Positions 34,673 to 43,666 of a DNA stretch of 64,000 nucleotides are shown here, piece by piece; the first letter of the stretch is position 1; every line of letters begins with the position of its first letter. Made by a program: the position numbers and the translations under genes. This DNA is from Competibacter sp963695105 (GTDB lineage Bacteria > Pseudomonadota > Gammaproteobacteria > Competibacterales > Competibacteraceae): assembly GCA_963695105.1 (NCBI GenBank), contig CAVOGC010000004.1:1-64000 (forward strand). The letters are read 5' to 3'. The notes below the pieces were generated by a model. That model worked only from the letters and a program-made list of their open reading frames with translations, did not search any database and had not been told where the DNA came from.

Positions 34673-35920
34673 TCAGCGCAAGCGCGCAGTGCTGACAGGT
34701 TCGGCCAGCGCCAGCGCCCGATCGGCGGTGCCGCGCTGAGCCAAGCGCAACATCGTCCCGGCCGGCAGCCAAACCATGGTTCCGGCCGGCAGCGCAACCC
34801 GCCCGTCTTGCGCCGCGGGTTTCCATGCCTTGTTCAGTTCGATCAATTCCCACGAATTGACTTCGTAGTAGCTGGCCAGCGTTGGCGCCGACACTGCCTG
34901 CCGCAACCGAATCCGATCCAGGTTGAGGGGAGGCTCGTAGCTGACGCCCTCCGGGAAAAACCGCTGGGGATTGCGGGCGACCTCGCGGGCCGCCAAAAAT
35001 TCGGCATAGAAGTTCCGCGACGCGAACCCGAAACTGGACCCCGAGTAGCTCCGCACGATGACGGCAATATCGTTGCCGAAAGCCTGTTGGGCGCGCTGCA
35101 TGCCGCCGACTCCGTGATTGTACGAAGTCAGCGCCAGCGGCCAATTGCCCAGGCGGTCGTGGGCGTCTCGCAGATAGCCAGCCGCGCCCTGCGCCGACGC
35201 CACGGGATCGCGCCGTTCGTCCACGGCCGCGTTCAGCATCATGAATTGCCGCGCGGTGCCCGGCATGAACTGCCACATGCCCAGCGCGCCGACCGAAGAG
35301 GCGGCGTGGTTCTGGAAAGACGACTCAACGTGAGGCAGATAGGCCAGGTCCTCTGGCAATCCGGCCTCGCGGAACACGCCGCGGAACGTCGCATCGTAGC
35401 GACCGCTGATTTCCAGGCCCCGCTTGAAGCGCTCGCGCAGTCCACGCTGGCTGCGCAGCCGCTCGCTGGCGCCGGCGATGGCGCCGGGACCGCCGCTGCT
35501 TTTACGGATATGACTCGCCAGCGCCTGTTCAGCCGGCGTCATCGGGATATTGGCGGCCGATTTGAACTCCACTTGGCGCAACAGATCCTTCAAGTTTTCA
35601 TAGTGCCCCTTGGCGAAGTCCTTCTGCTCGGCGTTTTGGCTTTCGCCCACCGGGCCGGGCAAGGTAATCACCCCGTAGATGACATCCATATAGCGGTCGT
35701 CGTGCAGGGCGATCTGGTTGCGCCCCCAAACCCCATAGACTTTGCTCCAGAACTCGACCTGCGGTTGAAGCGCCGGCGGCGCCGGAAACACCGCATCGGA
35801 GGATGTGCTCGCGCTGCCTGGAAGCCTGACCGGCGCCAGCGTCGGCACCGGCTCGGTGGCGCAAGCGGCCAACACCAGCAGTATCAGAAGGGCCAATAAT
35901 CCGCGCTGTCGTAATTGCAT
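34673..35920 (-). CDS. MltD-like membrane-bound lytic murein transglycosylase
   Basis: 415 residues. A lipoprotein signal peptide has lipobox VLAAC (Cys ~20). A helical middle region is followed by the SLT catalytic domain, with the catalytic Glu in LPHVESSFQNHAAS and the family blocks VGALGMWQFMPGTARQFM and ALTSYNHG. The C terminus has a short LysM-like piece (ASYYEVNSWELIELNKAW) but not the multiple LysM repeats of E. coli MltD. It cleaves peptidoglycan in the periplasm. The gene is convergent with fimV and upstream of nothing else on its strand except the gsp cluster further right, so it might make room for secretion machinery. Confidence 0.88.
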   Translation of the reverse strand: MQLRQRGLLALLILLVLAACATEPVPTLAPVRLPGSASTSSDAVFPAPPALQPQVEFWSKVYGVWGRNQIALHDDRYMDVIYGVITLPGPVGESQNAEQKDFAKGHYENLKDLLRQVEFKSAANIPMTPAEQALASHIRKSSGGPGAIAGASERLRSQRGLRERFKRGLEISGRYDATFRGVFREAGLPEDLAYLPHVESSFQNHAASSVGALGMWQFMPGTARQFMMLNAAVDERRDPVASAQGAAGYLRDAHDRLGNWPLALTSYNHGVGGMQRAQQAFGNDIAVIVRSYSGSSFGFASRNFYAEFLAAREVARNPQRFFPEGVSYEPPLNLDRIRLRQAVSAPTLASYYEVNSWELIELNKAWKPAAQDGRVALPAGTMVWLPAGTMLRLAQRGTADRALALAEPVSTARLR

Positions 35921-36013
35921 CGACGTTTTCTCCCTGGTTGTTTCTTTGCGATCGCGTGATTGAAATGTGCTTGCGGGATTGAGGGAAATAATCCGCTCCC
36001 GTGGCGGTGGGTT

Positions 36014-36772
36014 CTACCTGACCAGGATGCCGGAAAAGTCCAGCTTCCAGCGACCGTCGCCGCCGGGCGGCCCCAACAGATTCAGCGCCTGGCCCAGGGC
36101 TTGGTTACCGGCATCGCGGACAGCGGCCGACCCGCTAAAACGATAACGGCCGTCGGGCGACACGCTCAAGGCGCCTTCCAGCTCCAGCGGCGCATTCGTG
36201 TCCTTGACCGTGCCCTGGATGCCTTCCGCCGCCGGGCTCAGTTGCACCACGAAATCGCCGAGGTTCAGCGGTTGGCCCAGCATGGCGCGCAAGTTCAACA
36301 AATGAACCACGCCATCGGCCGACCGCGGCAGGCCGGCGGCATCCAGGCTCAGTTCCCGCAAGCTGAATTCCACCACCCCCCGCAGCGGCGGTTTGGGCTG
36401 GCCGGCCAACTCGCTTAGAGTCGCCAGCGGCAGGCGGCCGTTCAAATCGCGAAACCGTAGCCGGCCGCCCCATCCGATCGCGGCGCTTCCTATCAGTTTA
36501 GCTTCGGGATCATCGGCGTCCAGCCTGAATTCCAGCCATCCGCCCAAAAGGGAGAACGGCCGCCAGTTCCAATTCAGCCGCTTGATCGACGTATCGCGCC
36601 AGTTCACGCCCCAGGCCGAACCCTTGATCGCCGTCCCATCCATCGCTTGCACGTCGAGGTCGGGCAATCGCTCGTCGAGCAGATCGACCACCAAACCGGC
36701 CGGGGCTAGCAGCAGGAGAAACAGCAAAAACGTCAGCAGCCCCAGCAGGCCGTAACCCAGCACACGTTTCAT
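36014..36772 (-). CDS. gspN: Type II secretion protein GspN
   Basis: 252 residues with one N-terminal membrane helix (LGYGLLGLLTFLLFLLLLAP) and a periplasmic domain. The WGVNWRDTSIKRLNW and WRPFSLLGGWLEF segments are of GspN type. It is an accessory inner-membrane component of the type II secretion system. The start overlaps the gspM end by 4 bp. Last gene of the gspG-N run. Confidence 0.85.
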   Translation of the reverse strand: MKRVLGYGLLGLLTFLLFLLLLAPAGLVVDLLDERLPDLDVQAMDGTAIKGSAWGVNWRDTSIKRLNWNWRPFSLLGGWLEFRLDADDPEAKLIGSAAIGWGGRLRFRDLNGRLPLATLSELAGQPKPPLRGVVEFSLRELSLDAAGLPRSADGVVHLLNLRAMLGQPLNLGDFVVQLSPAAEGIQGTVKDTNAPLELEGALSVSPDGRYRFSGSAAVRDAGNQALGQALNLLGPPGGDGRWKLDFSGILVR

Positions 36773-37260
36773 GGCTTGGCGGCGCCCTGCAGGATGACGC
36801 GAGCATTCACCAGCCCGGCGACGGCGGTGCGATCCACACTCAGATTGACGATGACGATTCGGTGGTCACGTTCCAGCGATCCCAGCCAGGGAATCAGCTT
36901 GTCGAACTCGACTCCATCCAGTTGGGCGCTAAGCTTGTCCTCGCCTTGGGGCGCCACTCGTTTCAGGGCGCTGGCCAACCCCGCCGCCCGCGCGGTCTGA
37001 TCCACCAGCGTGAGCAGAGAGCGGCCGTCGCTGGCGGGGCTTGTACCGGCGGCGGCGCTCAGGCGCTTGACCTCCCGCGCGGCCTGCCGCATCCAGATCA
37101 GGTCGGCGCGCTGCTCGGCGGCGCGTTGCTGGAGCTGGCGCTGGCTGGCCCGGAACGGTTCCCACACCAGCGCGTAACACAGCAGCGCCAGCGTTAGTCC
37201 CAGCCCTCCGATGACCCACAGGCGCTCGCGGGCACTCAAGGTTTCCCACCAGGCTTTCAT
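36769..37260 (-). CDS. gspM: Type II secretion protein GspM
   Basis: 163 residues. A short cytoplasmic start (MKAWWETLSARERLWVI) leads into one membrane helix and a small periplasmic domain, as in GspM. GspM binds GspL in the inner-membrane platform. Overlaps both neighbours by 4 bp, showing tight translational coupling. Confidence 0.88.
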   Translation of the reverse strand: MKAWWETLSARERLWVIGGLGLTLALLCYALVWEPFRASQRQLQQRAAEQRADLIWMRQAAREVKRLSAAAGTSPASDGRSLLTLVDQTARAAGLASALKRVAPQGEDKLSAQLDGVEFDKLIPWLGSLERDHRIVIVNLSVDRTAVAGLVNARVILQGAAKP

Positions 37261-38444
37261 GAGGAGGGCGCCCTTTTCAGCGTGATTTTGCTCTCCATCT
37301 GGCCTTCCCGCTGAGTGGTGCGCATTTCCATGCGCAGCCCCGGTTGTCGGTCGAACTGCTGCTGGAGTTGGTCCAGCACCGCCGGGTCGCCGCCTTCCAG
37401 CGCCAGGTCCAGTTGCCCGTCACGGTAGCCGAGGCCGCGTAACGTGACGTTCGGAAAATTGCTCAGCGGCTGCGCGCCCTGGTAGAGCAGGTCCAGGAAT
37501 CCACCGCCGCCGCTGGGCGCCAACTCCCGCAGACGGGTTTCCATCTGCACCTTGGGGTTGACGATCCGGGTTGCGTCGGGCACGGCGTCCTTGTAGGTCC
37601 GTTCGATCTCGGCCCTCAGCGCCGTCAGCTCCCGTTGCAACCGCCAGTGCTCGTACACCTGCCCGACGCCCTGCGCCAGCAACGTCATTCCCGCCAGCGC
37701 CGCCGCCGCTCGCCAGGGCCGCAGCCAGCGGCCCCAATGCGCCTGCCGGCTGTAAGCGCCCTGCAGCAGGTTCAGAACGGCGGCTGGCTGGTAACCGGCC
37801 GCGAACAGTGCCAGCGGCTCGGCTGGAGCGTCTTCCTGGATCAGTTCGATCCCGGTTTCAGCCAGTTCGGCCGCGGGGGCTCCCCAGACGCGCAGGCGCT
37901 GGGGTTTGGTGTCGCCGGCTTCGGCCAGTGCCTGATTAAGCAGCAGCGCCAGATTGTCGCACTCGGTCACGAAACCTTCCCAGCCGCTGGTGCGCACCAG
38001 CGCCCGCCGCTCTTCCAGCAGCACGCTCCACTCGTCGCTTCGCCAAGGCAGCAACAGCGGGTCCGGAATGACGGCGACCGGCGCCAACCCGGCCTGATCG
38101 CAGGTTTCCAGCCAAGCGCGCAGCAACCCCCGATCGACGACCGCCACCGGCAGATGGCCGTCGTCCACCACGCCGCCCAGAGCGAAATGCAGCGTCTCGA
38201 TGTCCTCGACCAGATGATCTTCCAGGGCAAACGGCACGGCCCGCGCCCAAGTGGAGCGCTTGCGGCTGGGCAGGGCCAATCGGTGCAAGGTGACCTCTTC
38301 GCCTGGCGCGACCAGTATCTGGCGTGCACCGTTGGTCTGACCGACCAGATCGGCCAGCGGGCCGCGCTGGACCTCGCCGTCGGGAGGCAGCCATTCAGCC
38401 TGATCGGCGGACACAAACCGGAAAAAACAGAGCGGGGCGGGCAC
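37257..38444 (-). CDS. gspL: Type II secretion protein GspL
   Basis: 395 residues. The N-terminal cytoplasmic actin-like domain (WLPPDGEVQRGPLADLV, ARAVPFALEDHLVEDIETLH) normally binds the GspE ATPase. A membrane helix near residues 240-260 (PWRAAAALAGMTLLAQGV) is followed by the ferredoxin-like periplasmic domain. GspE itself is not in this cluster. Confidence 0.9.
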   Translation of the reverse strand: MPAPLCFFRFVSADQAEWLPPDGEVQRGPLADLVGQTNGARQILVAPGEEVTLHRLALPSRKRSTWARAVPFALEDHLVEDIETLHFALGGVVDDGHLPVAVVDRGLLRAWLETCDQAGLAPVAVIPDPLLLPWRSDEWSVLLEERRALVRTSGWEGFVTECDNLALLLNQALAEAGDTKPQRLRVWGAPAAELAETGIELIQEDAPAEPLALFAAGYQPAAVLNLLQGAYSRQAHWGRWLRPWRAAAALAGMTLLAQGVGQVYEHWRLQRELTALRAEIERTYKDAVPDATRIVNPKVQMETRLRELAPSGGGGFLDLLYQGAQPLSNFPNVTLRGLGYRDGQLDLALEGGDPAVLDQLQQQFDRQPGLRMEMRTTQREGQMESKITLKRAPSS

Positions 38445-38450
38445 GTCTTC

Positions 38451-39626
38451 TCAATCCTGGTTGCCGAAACCGCGCCGCAGGACGCGGACGCCGGTTTCAT
38501 CGCGATACAACATACTGTATAGCATTGCGCGCCCGTCGCCCACCCGCGCCTCGGCTCGTAATAGAAAGTACTGGCTGCCGACGCTAAGCTGGGTTTTCAG
38601 TTCCGCGTTTACGGTGAGTTCGGCCGCGTTCAGAAAGTCATCCACATTGTCATAGCCCTCGTCGGGCCGGGTTTCCAGCAGGCGCTCCAGTTCAGTTGCA
38701 TCCGCGCCGTCGTCGCTCAGCGCCGACAGCACCGGCGCCGACGCGGTGTTGACGTTCAGCGCGGCGCCAGGTGGCAGGGCGCAGACATACGGCGCCAGTT
38801 TGTCGTAGGTTTCCCGGTCCACGCCCTTGACCAACCGCAACTCCGAAACGCTGGCGAAGGGCCGGTTCGCGGCCAGATAGGCCGGATCCCGCACCGTGTA
38901 ATCGCTATCCTCGGCGCCGTCTGGAAACAGTGGGTCCCCATTGGGATCGATCCAGTCGGCGATCGCCTGGGCCAGTTCCGGTTTTAGTTCGAGGCTTTCC
39001 AACAGCCGTTGCAGGGCCTGGATCTGTGGCTGGTTGAGCCCTTCCTGTTCGGATTGCGACTGGTCGGAGTCGTCGGGCGGCTTGGGCTTGGTCGGCGAGG
39101 TTTCCGCAGTGGCGTCCTCCGTTGCCGTCGGCGACTCCGTTTCCTCCTCCTCGCCTTCCCCGGCGGGGCGATCCGGATTGTTTTCATCCGATTCGGGCTG
39201 CTGTCCGCCCGGCGCCGTCCGCCACAGGTTGTTGAGGTTGAAACAGCCTTGCAGATCGCTGAGCCGGCCGGAAAGCTCGCCGCCCTCGACCGGCAGCAGC
39301 AGCGGCAGGTTGGCCCATTCTTCACCGGGATGATCGACCTCGTTTTCCTGGCGGTCACGCGCCAGGATGACCATCGCCCACTGTTCGAGGCCGAGCGTGT
39401 ACAGCCGGGCCTGCTGCTGGTGCTGGAACACGGCGCTGCGGCGGATCGCCATTTGCTGCAAAGTGGCCAGACTGGTGGCGGTGATGCTGGCGAGGAAGAC
39501 GATCAGCAGCACGGTGATCAGGGCAACGCCGGTCTGACGCTCAATGGCGCCCACGGCGAGTGCCGGCGGCACGGGCGCTCGCGCGCCGGGATCAGCCGGC
39601 CAGAGGGAACAGTCGGGTAATTTCAC
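38451..39626 (-). CDS. gspK: Type II secretion minor pseudopilin GspK
   Basis: 391 residues. The hydrophobic pilin stem VALITVLLIVFLASITATSL follows a Gly prepilin cleavage site and lacks the Glu5 of other pilins, as GspK should. The C-terminal region shows SLELKPELAQAIADWIDPNG and ASVSELRLVKGVD. Between about residues 145 and 200 is a Glu/Thr/Pro/Ser-rich low-complexity insert (GEGEEEETESPTATEDATAE) that is longer than usual. The GTG at 39626 has GGAGG six bases upstream but implies a long 34-residue leader; a GTG at 39554 would give a normal short leader without a good ribosome site. GspK caps the pseudopilus tip with GspI and GspJ. Confidence 0.9.
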   Translation of the reverse strand: MKLPDCSLWPADPGARAPVPPALAVGAIERQTGVALITVLLIVFLASITATSLATLQQMAIRRSAVFQHQQQARLYTLGLEQWAMVILARDRQENEVDHPGEEWANLPLLLPVEGGELSGRLSDLQGCFNLNNLWRTAPGGQQPESDENNPDRPAGEGEEEETESPTATEDATAETSPTKPKPPDDSDQSQSEQEGLNQPQIQALQRLLESLELKPELAQAIADWIDPNGDPLFPDGAEDSDYTVRDPAYLAANRPFASVSELRLVKGVDRETYDKLAPYVCALPPGAALNVNTASAPVLSALSDDGADATELERLLETRPDEGYDNVDDFLNAAELTVNAELKTQLSVGSQYFLLRAEARVGDGRAMLYSMLYRDETGVRVLRRGFGNQD

Positions 39627-40209
39627 CCCAGTCCTCCAGCGTCAGGTTGACTTCCACCGCCCGGGGCAATGCGGCGGAATCGCGTCGTTCGGTTTGGTCG
39701 CCATCGGCGGGCGGCGGCCAGTCGTTTTGCCAGGCATCGTCCGTATCCAGAAACCTCACCTTGAATTCCCGCACCCGGTCCAGCAACAACGTCTCGCGCG
39801 GCTCGACCAGCCCCCCCCGGTCCAACACTTGCCAGTGCAACCGCCACAGCCGGCCCTCCCGCAGCCGGTACGCGACCCGCTGCAAGGTCGCCCGCGACTG
39901 GCCGAGCGGGTTGTCCCAACCGGCGCGGGTTAGCGTCAGGGCGTCGCTGGCCAGCGCGCCGCCGTGCAGGGCGGGTTGCGGTTCGCCGTATTCATCGCGG
40001 ATACCGCGCGCCAGAGTTTGTTCGACGTCCTGTTCCAGGCGATAAACCGCAAGTTGGACCGCCGCCAGTCGGCGGCTTTCCTCCTCGACGGCGGCGCGGG
40101 TGAACAGCACGTTGCGCAGGCCGCTGTAGGCGGCGGTGGCCATGATTGCGAACACCGCCAGGGCGACCAGCAGTTCCAGCAGGGTGAAGCCGCGCGCCGG
40201 GACCTTCAT
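39592..40209 (-). CDS. gspJ: Type II secretion minor pseudopilin GspJ
   Basis: 205 residues with a prepilin leader cleaved at RGFTLLELLVALAVF (Glu5 present) and the GspJ-type body (VLFTRAAVEEESRRLAAVQ, YRLREGRLWRLHW). Part of the pseudopilus tip complex. It overlaps gspI by 4 bp and gspK by up to 35 bp, depending on the gspK start. Confidence 0.93.
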   Translation of the reverse strand: MKVPARGFTLLELLVALAVFAIMATAAYSGLRNVLFTRAAVEEESRRLAAVQLAVYRLEQDVEQTLARGIRDEYGEPQPALHGGALASDALTLTRAGWDNPLGQSRATLQRVAYRLREGRLWRLHWQVLDRGGLVEPRETLLLDRVREFKVRFLDTDDAWQNDWPPPADGDQTERRDSAALPRAVEVNLTLEDWGEITRLFPLAG

Positions 40210-40667
40210 GGCTTGGCGGCCGGCCGCGGCGGCGCGGGCGCTGGACGCGCACGCTGGGGTGTTGTCTGGTCCTCGGGCTGCGTCTGGTCCGGGGATTTCT
40301 CCGGCGGCCGGCCCTTGAACGCCACCAGCTTGCCGAGGATCGGACCGGTTTCGCCGGCCCGCACCGTGACTTCCAGGCGGCGCATGTCGGGATCGTCGGT
40401 CTTGCCGAAGCGGCCTTCCCAGCGCCAGGCGCGGTTGGCGAGTTCAGCCTCGCCCTTGCGCGAGCCTTCATCGGGCCAGGCGGCGGGATCGAGCAGCAGC
40501 TCGTTGACCTTGTTGAGGGCGACCCAGCCGGCGAAGGTTTGCTCGCGCAGGACGCCAACGGTGTTGATGCTCTGGGTGACCGCGCCGATGACCGCGCCCA
40601 TGGCGATGGCCAACACCGCCAGCGCCACCAGCACTTCCAGCAGGGTGAAACCGGCCGCGCGCTTCAT
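40206..40667 (-). CDS. gspI: Type II secretion minor pseudopilin GspI
   Basis: 153 residues with prepilin signal AAGFTLLEVLVALAVLAIA and the GspI marker NTVGVLREQTFAGWVALNK. The last ~45 residues are a Pro/Arg/Gln-rich tail (KGRPPEKSPDQTQPEDQ...) not normally found in GspI, probably disordered. Overlaps gspH and gspJ by 4 bp each. Confidence 0.92.
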   Translation of the reverse strand: MKRAAGFTLLEVLVALAVLAIAMGAVIGAVTQSINTVGVLREQTFAGWVALNKVNELLLDPAAWPDEGSRKGEAELANRAWRWEGRFGKTDDPDMRRLEVTVRAGETGPILGKLVAFKGRPPEKSPDQTQPEDQTTPQRARPAPAPPRPAAKP

Positions 40668-41188
40668 CGCTCCACCGCGCCCGCCGCCAGCCGGCCCAGG
40701 GCGTCGCTGGCGACCCGGTACAGAGGCGCGTTTGGCTCCCGGTCGTCGGCGAACCCGAATACCGCGACGAATTCGGTGGCTTCGCCGCTGGCCAGCAGCA
40801 GCACCTGCGGCAGCCGACCCGCGGCGGCGAGTTCCACCGGCCGGTCGTCAACCCATAGCCCCAGGACGATATCCTCGGGCAGCTCGCGTTGGAGTAGAGT
40901 GGTTGCGGCGGCCGGCGGCCGCCATTCGCCCTGATCGTTCAGGCTCAGAATCGCGTAGCCGGCGCGGGTGAAGCGGATGCCGCGCACTTCGCCACGCAGG
41001 ATGGCCTCCTGCTGGTGCAGTTCCACCAGCGCCGCCAGCCGTTGCCCCTCCTCCTTCAGCCGCTCCCGCGGCCCGCCACCCACCGACAGCAGGGCGAAAC
41101 CGGTCATGATGCCGACCAGCAGCATCACGATCATGACTTCGAGCAGGGTGAAACCGCGCGGCGGCGAGGTCATCGGCACGGCCTTCAT
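40664..41188 (-). CDS. gspH: Type II secretion minor pseudopilin GspH
   Basis: 174 residues with prepilin signal PRGFTLLEVMIVMLLVGIM and a GspH body (LKEEGQRLAALVELHQQEAI, GYAILSLNDQGEWRP). The start at 41188 (MKAVPM) or at the internal ATG 15 bases later are both acceptable. Joins the tip to the GspG major filament. Confidence 0.92.
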   Translation of the reverse strand: MKAVPMTSPPRGFTLLEVMIVMLLVGIMTGFALLSVGGGPRERLKEEGQRLAALVELHQQEAILRGEVRGIRFTRAGYAILSLNDQGEWRPPAAATTLLQRELPEDIVLGLWVDDRPVELAAAGRLPQVLLLASGEATEFVAVFGFADDREPNAPLYRVASDALGRLAAGAVER

Positions 41189-41231
41189 TGCGACACTCCG
41201 GCGGGTCCGCCGCCCCGTTGAGGGCCAGCGC

Positions 41232-41699
41232 CTACTCGTCCAGATTCCAGTTGCCGATGTCGGCGTCCACGCCCTCGCCGCCCGGTTGACCGTCGGCGCC
41301 GAGCGAGTAGATGTCGAGGTCGCCGTGCTGGCCGGGACTGAGGTATTGATAGGGTTTACCCCAGGGGTCCTTGGGCAGCTTGTCCAGATAGCCGCCTTCC
41401 TGCCAGTGCGCCGCCTCGGCCGGCTTTTGCACCAGCGCTTCCAGCCCCTGTTCGGTGGTCGGGTAGCGGAAATTGTGCAATCGATACAGGTCGAGCTGGT
41501 TCTTGATCACCCGGATATCCTGCTTGGCCTTGACCATCCGGGCCTTGTCGGGGTTGTCCATGATGCGGGGCACCACCACGGCCGCCAGGATGCTGAGGAT
41601 CACCACCACGACCATGACTTCGATCAGGGTGAAGCCGCGCCGGCGGGCGGGCCGGTCTTGCCGCTGGGGGCGGCGGGCTGCGAGTACGGTTGCGAGCAT
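41232..41699 (-). CDS. gspG: Type II secretion major pseudopilin GspG
   Basis: 155 residues. The prepilin cleavage motif RRGFTLIEVMVVVVILSIL has Glu5. The family blocks PRIMDNPDKARMVKAKQDIR, YPTTEQGLEALVQKP and DPWGKPYQYLSPGQHGD-type calcium loop follow, ending with ADGQPGGEGVDADIGNWN. GspG polymerises into the pseudopilus. First gene of the cluster; gspC, D, E and F are absent from the window. Confidence 0.96.
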   Translation of the reverse strand: MLATVLAARRPQRQDRPARRRGFTLIEVMVVVVILSILAAVVVPRIMDNPDKARMVKAKQDIRVIKNQLDLYRLHNFRYPTTEQGLEALVQKPAEAAHWQEGGYLDKLPKDPWGKPYQYLSPGQHGDLDIYSLGADGQPGGEGVDADIGNWNLDE

Positions 41700-41743
41700 T
41701 GGGTCTCTCCGAAAACCGGTCCGGGTTCTGACCGGCGGGCGCG

Positions 41744-42337
41744 TCAGGCGCGGCTCAACCGGTACAGGGCGATTTCACCCAGCAGGTTGGGCCACAACCG
41801 CGGTCCCAGCCGGGGTTGATGGGCGTGGTCCAGCACCATGCGCTGCAGGATGTCGATGCGCTTGCGCCGGCACAGCGCCTCGAAATCGCGGATGGTGAAC
41901 AGGTGCACGTTCGGCGTGTCGTACCACTGGTAAGGCAAAGCCTTGCCGACCGGCATCAAGCCTTGGAGGGCGATCTGCAACCGGCCGCGCCAGAAGCCGA
42001 AATTGGGGAAGGTCACAATGCCCTGCCGGCCCACCCGCAGCATTTCGTCCAACAGTCGTTCGGTGTGCCGGACCGCCTGCAGGGTCTGGGTCATGATGAC
42101 ATAGTCGAAGCTGCCGTCGCCGAAATCCTCCAGGCCCGCTTCCAGGTCGGCGTGAATCACGTTCACCCCCGCCTGAATGCATTTGACAATGTTGGCGCTG
42201 TCGATTTCCAGGCCGTAGCCGCCGACCTGCCGGCGCTCGCGCAGATAGGCCAGCAGCGCGCCGTCGCCGCAGCCCAAATCCAGCACCCGCGCACCGGGAC
42301 GGATCCATTCGCTGATCAGTTCCAGTTCAGGCCGCAT
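41744..42337 (-). CDS. metW: Methionine biosynthesis protein MetW
   Basis: 197 residues with a SAM-methyltransferase-like fold (GARVLDLGCGDGALLAYL, then YVIMTQTLQAVRHTERLLDE). MetW works with MetX in methionine synthesis in gammaproteobacteria outside the enterics, though its precise reaction is unsettled. It overlaps the metX end by 11 bp, the standard metXW arrangement. Confidence 0.95.
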   Translation of the reverse strand: MRPELELISEWIRPGARVLDLGCGDGALLAYLRERRQVGGYGLEIDSANIVKCIQAGVNVIHADLEAGLEDFGDGSFDYVIMTQTLQAVRHTERLLDEMLRVGRQGIVTFPNFGFWRGRLQIALQGLMPVGKALPYQWYDTPNVHLFTIRDFEALCRRKRIDILQRMVLDHAHQPRLGPRLWPNLLGEIALYRLSRA

Positions 42338-43547
42338 GGACGTTTACCTTGGCGGCGGCCGGAGCGGCGGCTTGGGCGAGTTCGAGGGTTTGGCCGTTCG
42401 CCTCGCGGGTGACCCGGGTCAGGTAGCCGCGCAGCGTTTCGTGATACAGCGGAATCGGCATTAGGAAAGCGTCGTGGCCGTACTCCGAGGAAATTTCGCT
42501 GTAGCTGACCTCGCGGCTGGACCGGACCAGCGCCCGCACGATCTCGCGTGAGCGTGCCGGCGCGAATCGCCAGTCGCTGGTGAAGGAGATCACCAGGAAG
42601 CGCGCCTGTGCTCGATGGAAAGCCGCCGACAGGTCCTGATCGAAGTCCGCCGCCGGGTCGAAGTAATCCAGCGTTTTGGTCATCAGCAGGTAAGTGTTGG
42701 CGTCGAAGCGGTCGACGAAGGCCTTGCCCTGATGGCGAAGATAGCTTTCCACCTGGAATTCGGTATCGAAGTTGAAGTTGAAGTTGGGAGTGCCTTCGCG
42801 CAGTTCGCGGCCGAACTTGGCGCGCATGCCTTCGTCGGACAGATAGGTGATATGGCCGAGCATCCGGGCGATCATCAGCCCGCGGCGCGGCACCACTCCG
42901 AATTCGTAGTAGTGGCCGTGATGGAAATCGGGATCGGAGATGATCGCCTGGCGCGCCACTTCGTTGAAGGCGATGTTCTGCGCCGACAGGCGCGGCGCGG
43001 CGGCGATGACCAGCGCATGACGCACCCGGTCGGGATAGGTGATCGCCCACTGCATGGCCTGCATGCCGCCCAGGCTGCCGCCGATCACCGCCGCCCAACA
43101 CCGGATACCGAGCCGGTCGGCCAGCCGGGCCTGGCTGCGCACCCAGTCCTTGACGGTGACGATGGGAAAATCCGGGCCGTAGGGTTTGCGGTTTTCCGGG
43201 TTGATCGAGGTGGGGCCGGTGGAACCCTTGCAGCCGCCCAGGTTGTTGCAGCACACCACAAAGAATTCCCGGGTATCGAACGGCTTGCCGGGACCGATGC
43301 AGTTGTCCCACCAGCCCGGCTTGTTCGGATCGGCGCCCTCGTGGCAACCGGCGGCGTGATGGTCGCTGGAAAGGGCGTGACAAATCAGCACGGCGTTGCT
43401 GTGGTCGGCGTTCAGCGTACCGTAGGTTTCATAGACCAGTTCGTATTCCGCCAGGGACCGGCCGCAATCCAGGGCCAGCGGTTCTTCGAACTGGAGGGTC
43501 TGGGGGGTGACCAGACCGACGGAATCCGGGGGGAAGTGGTGCGGCAT
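42327..43547 (-). CDS. metX: Homoserine O-acyltransferase MetX
   Basis: 406 residues of the alpha/beta-hydrolase fold. The catalytic triad can be placed at Ser158 (GGSLGGMQAMQWA), Asp325 (TSDWRFAP) and His358 (SEYGHDAFLM). The N-terminal blocks are ALSSDHHAAG and NLGGCKGSTGPTSINP. It activates homoserine for methionine synthesis; in related gammaproteobacteria the acyl donor is succinyl-CoA rather than acetyl-CoA, which the sequence alone does not settle. Start at 43547 follows CAGGAGCTT. The C terminus is ~25 residues longer than usual and Ala-rich. Confidence 0.95.
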   Translation of the reverse strand: MPHHFPPDSVGLVTPQTLQFEEPLALDCGRSLAEYELVYETYGTLNADHSNAVLICHALSSDHHAAGCHEGADPNKPGWWDNCIGPGKPFDTREFFVVCCNNLGGCKGSTGPTSINPENRKPYGPDFPIVTVKDWVRSQARLADRLGIRCWAAVIGGSLGGMQAMQWAITYPDRVRHALVIAAAPRLSAQNIAFNEVARQAIISDPDFHHGHYYEFGVVPRRGLMIARMLGHITYLSDEGMRAKFGRELREGTPNFNFNFDTEFQVESYLRHQGKAFVDRFDANTYLLMTKTLDYFDPAADFDQDLSAAFHRAQARFLVISFTSDWRFAPARSREIVRALVRSSREVSYSEISSEYGHDAFLMPIPLYHETLRGYLTRVTREANGQTLELAQAAAPAAAKVNVHAA

Positions 43548-43666
43548 AAGCTCCTGACCGTCGCGGCGATGTCCTTGGAGGGGATATCTGATGAGGGCAA
43601 CAAGTCTAATCGGCCCGGAGTTTGGCGGCAACCGGGCGCGGGGCGTCGGAAGTCGAACAACGCTTC

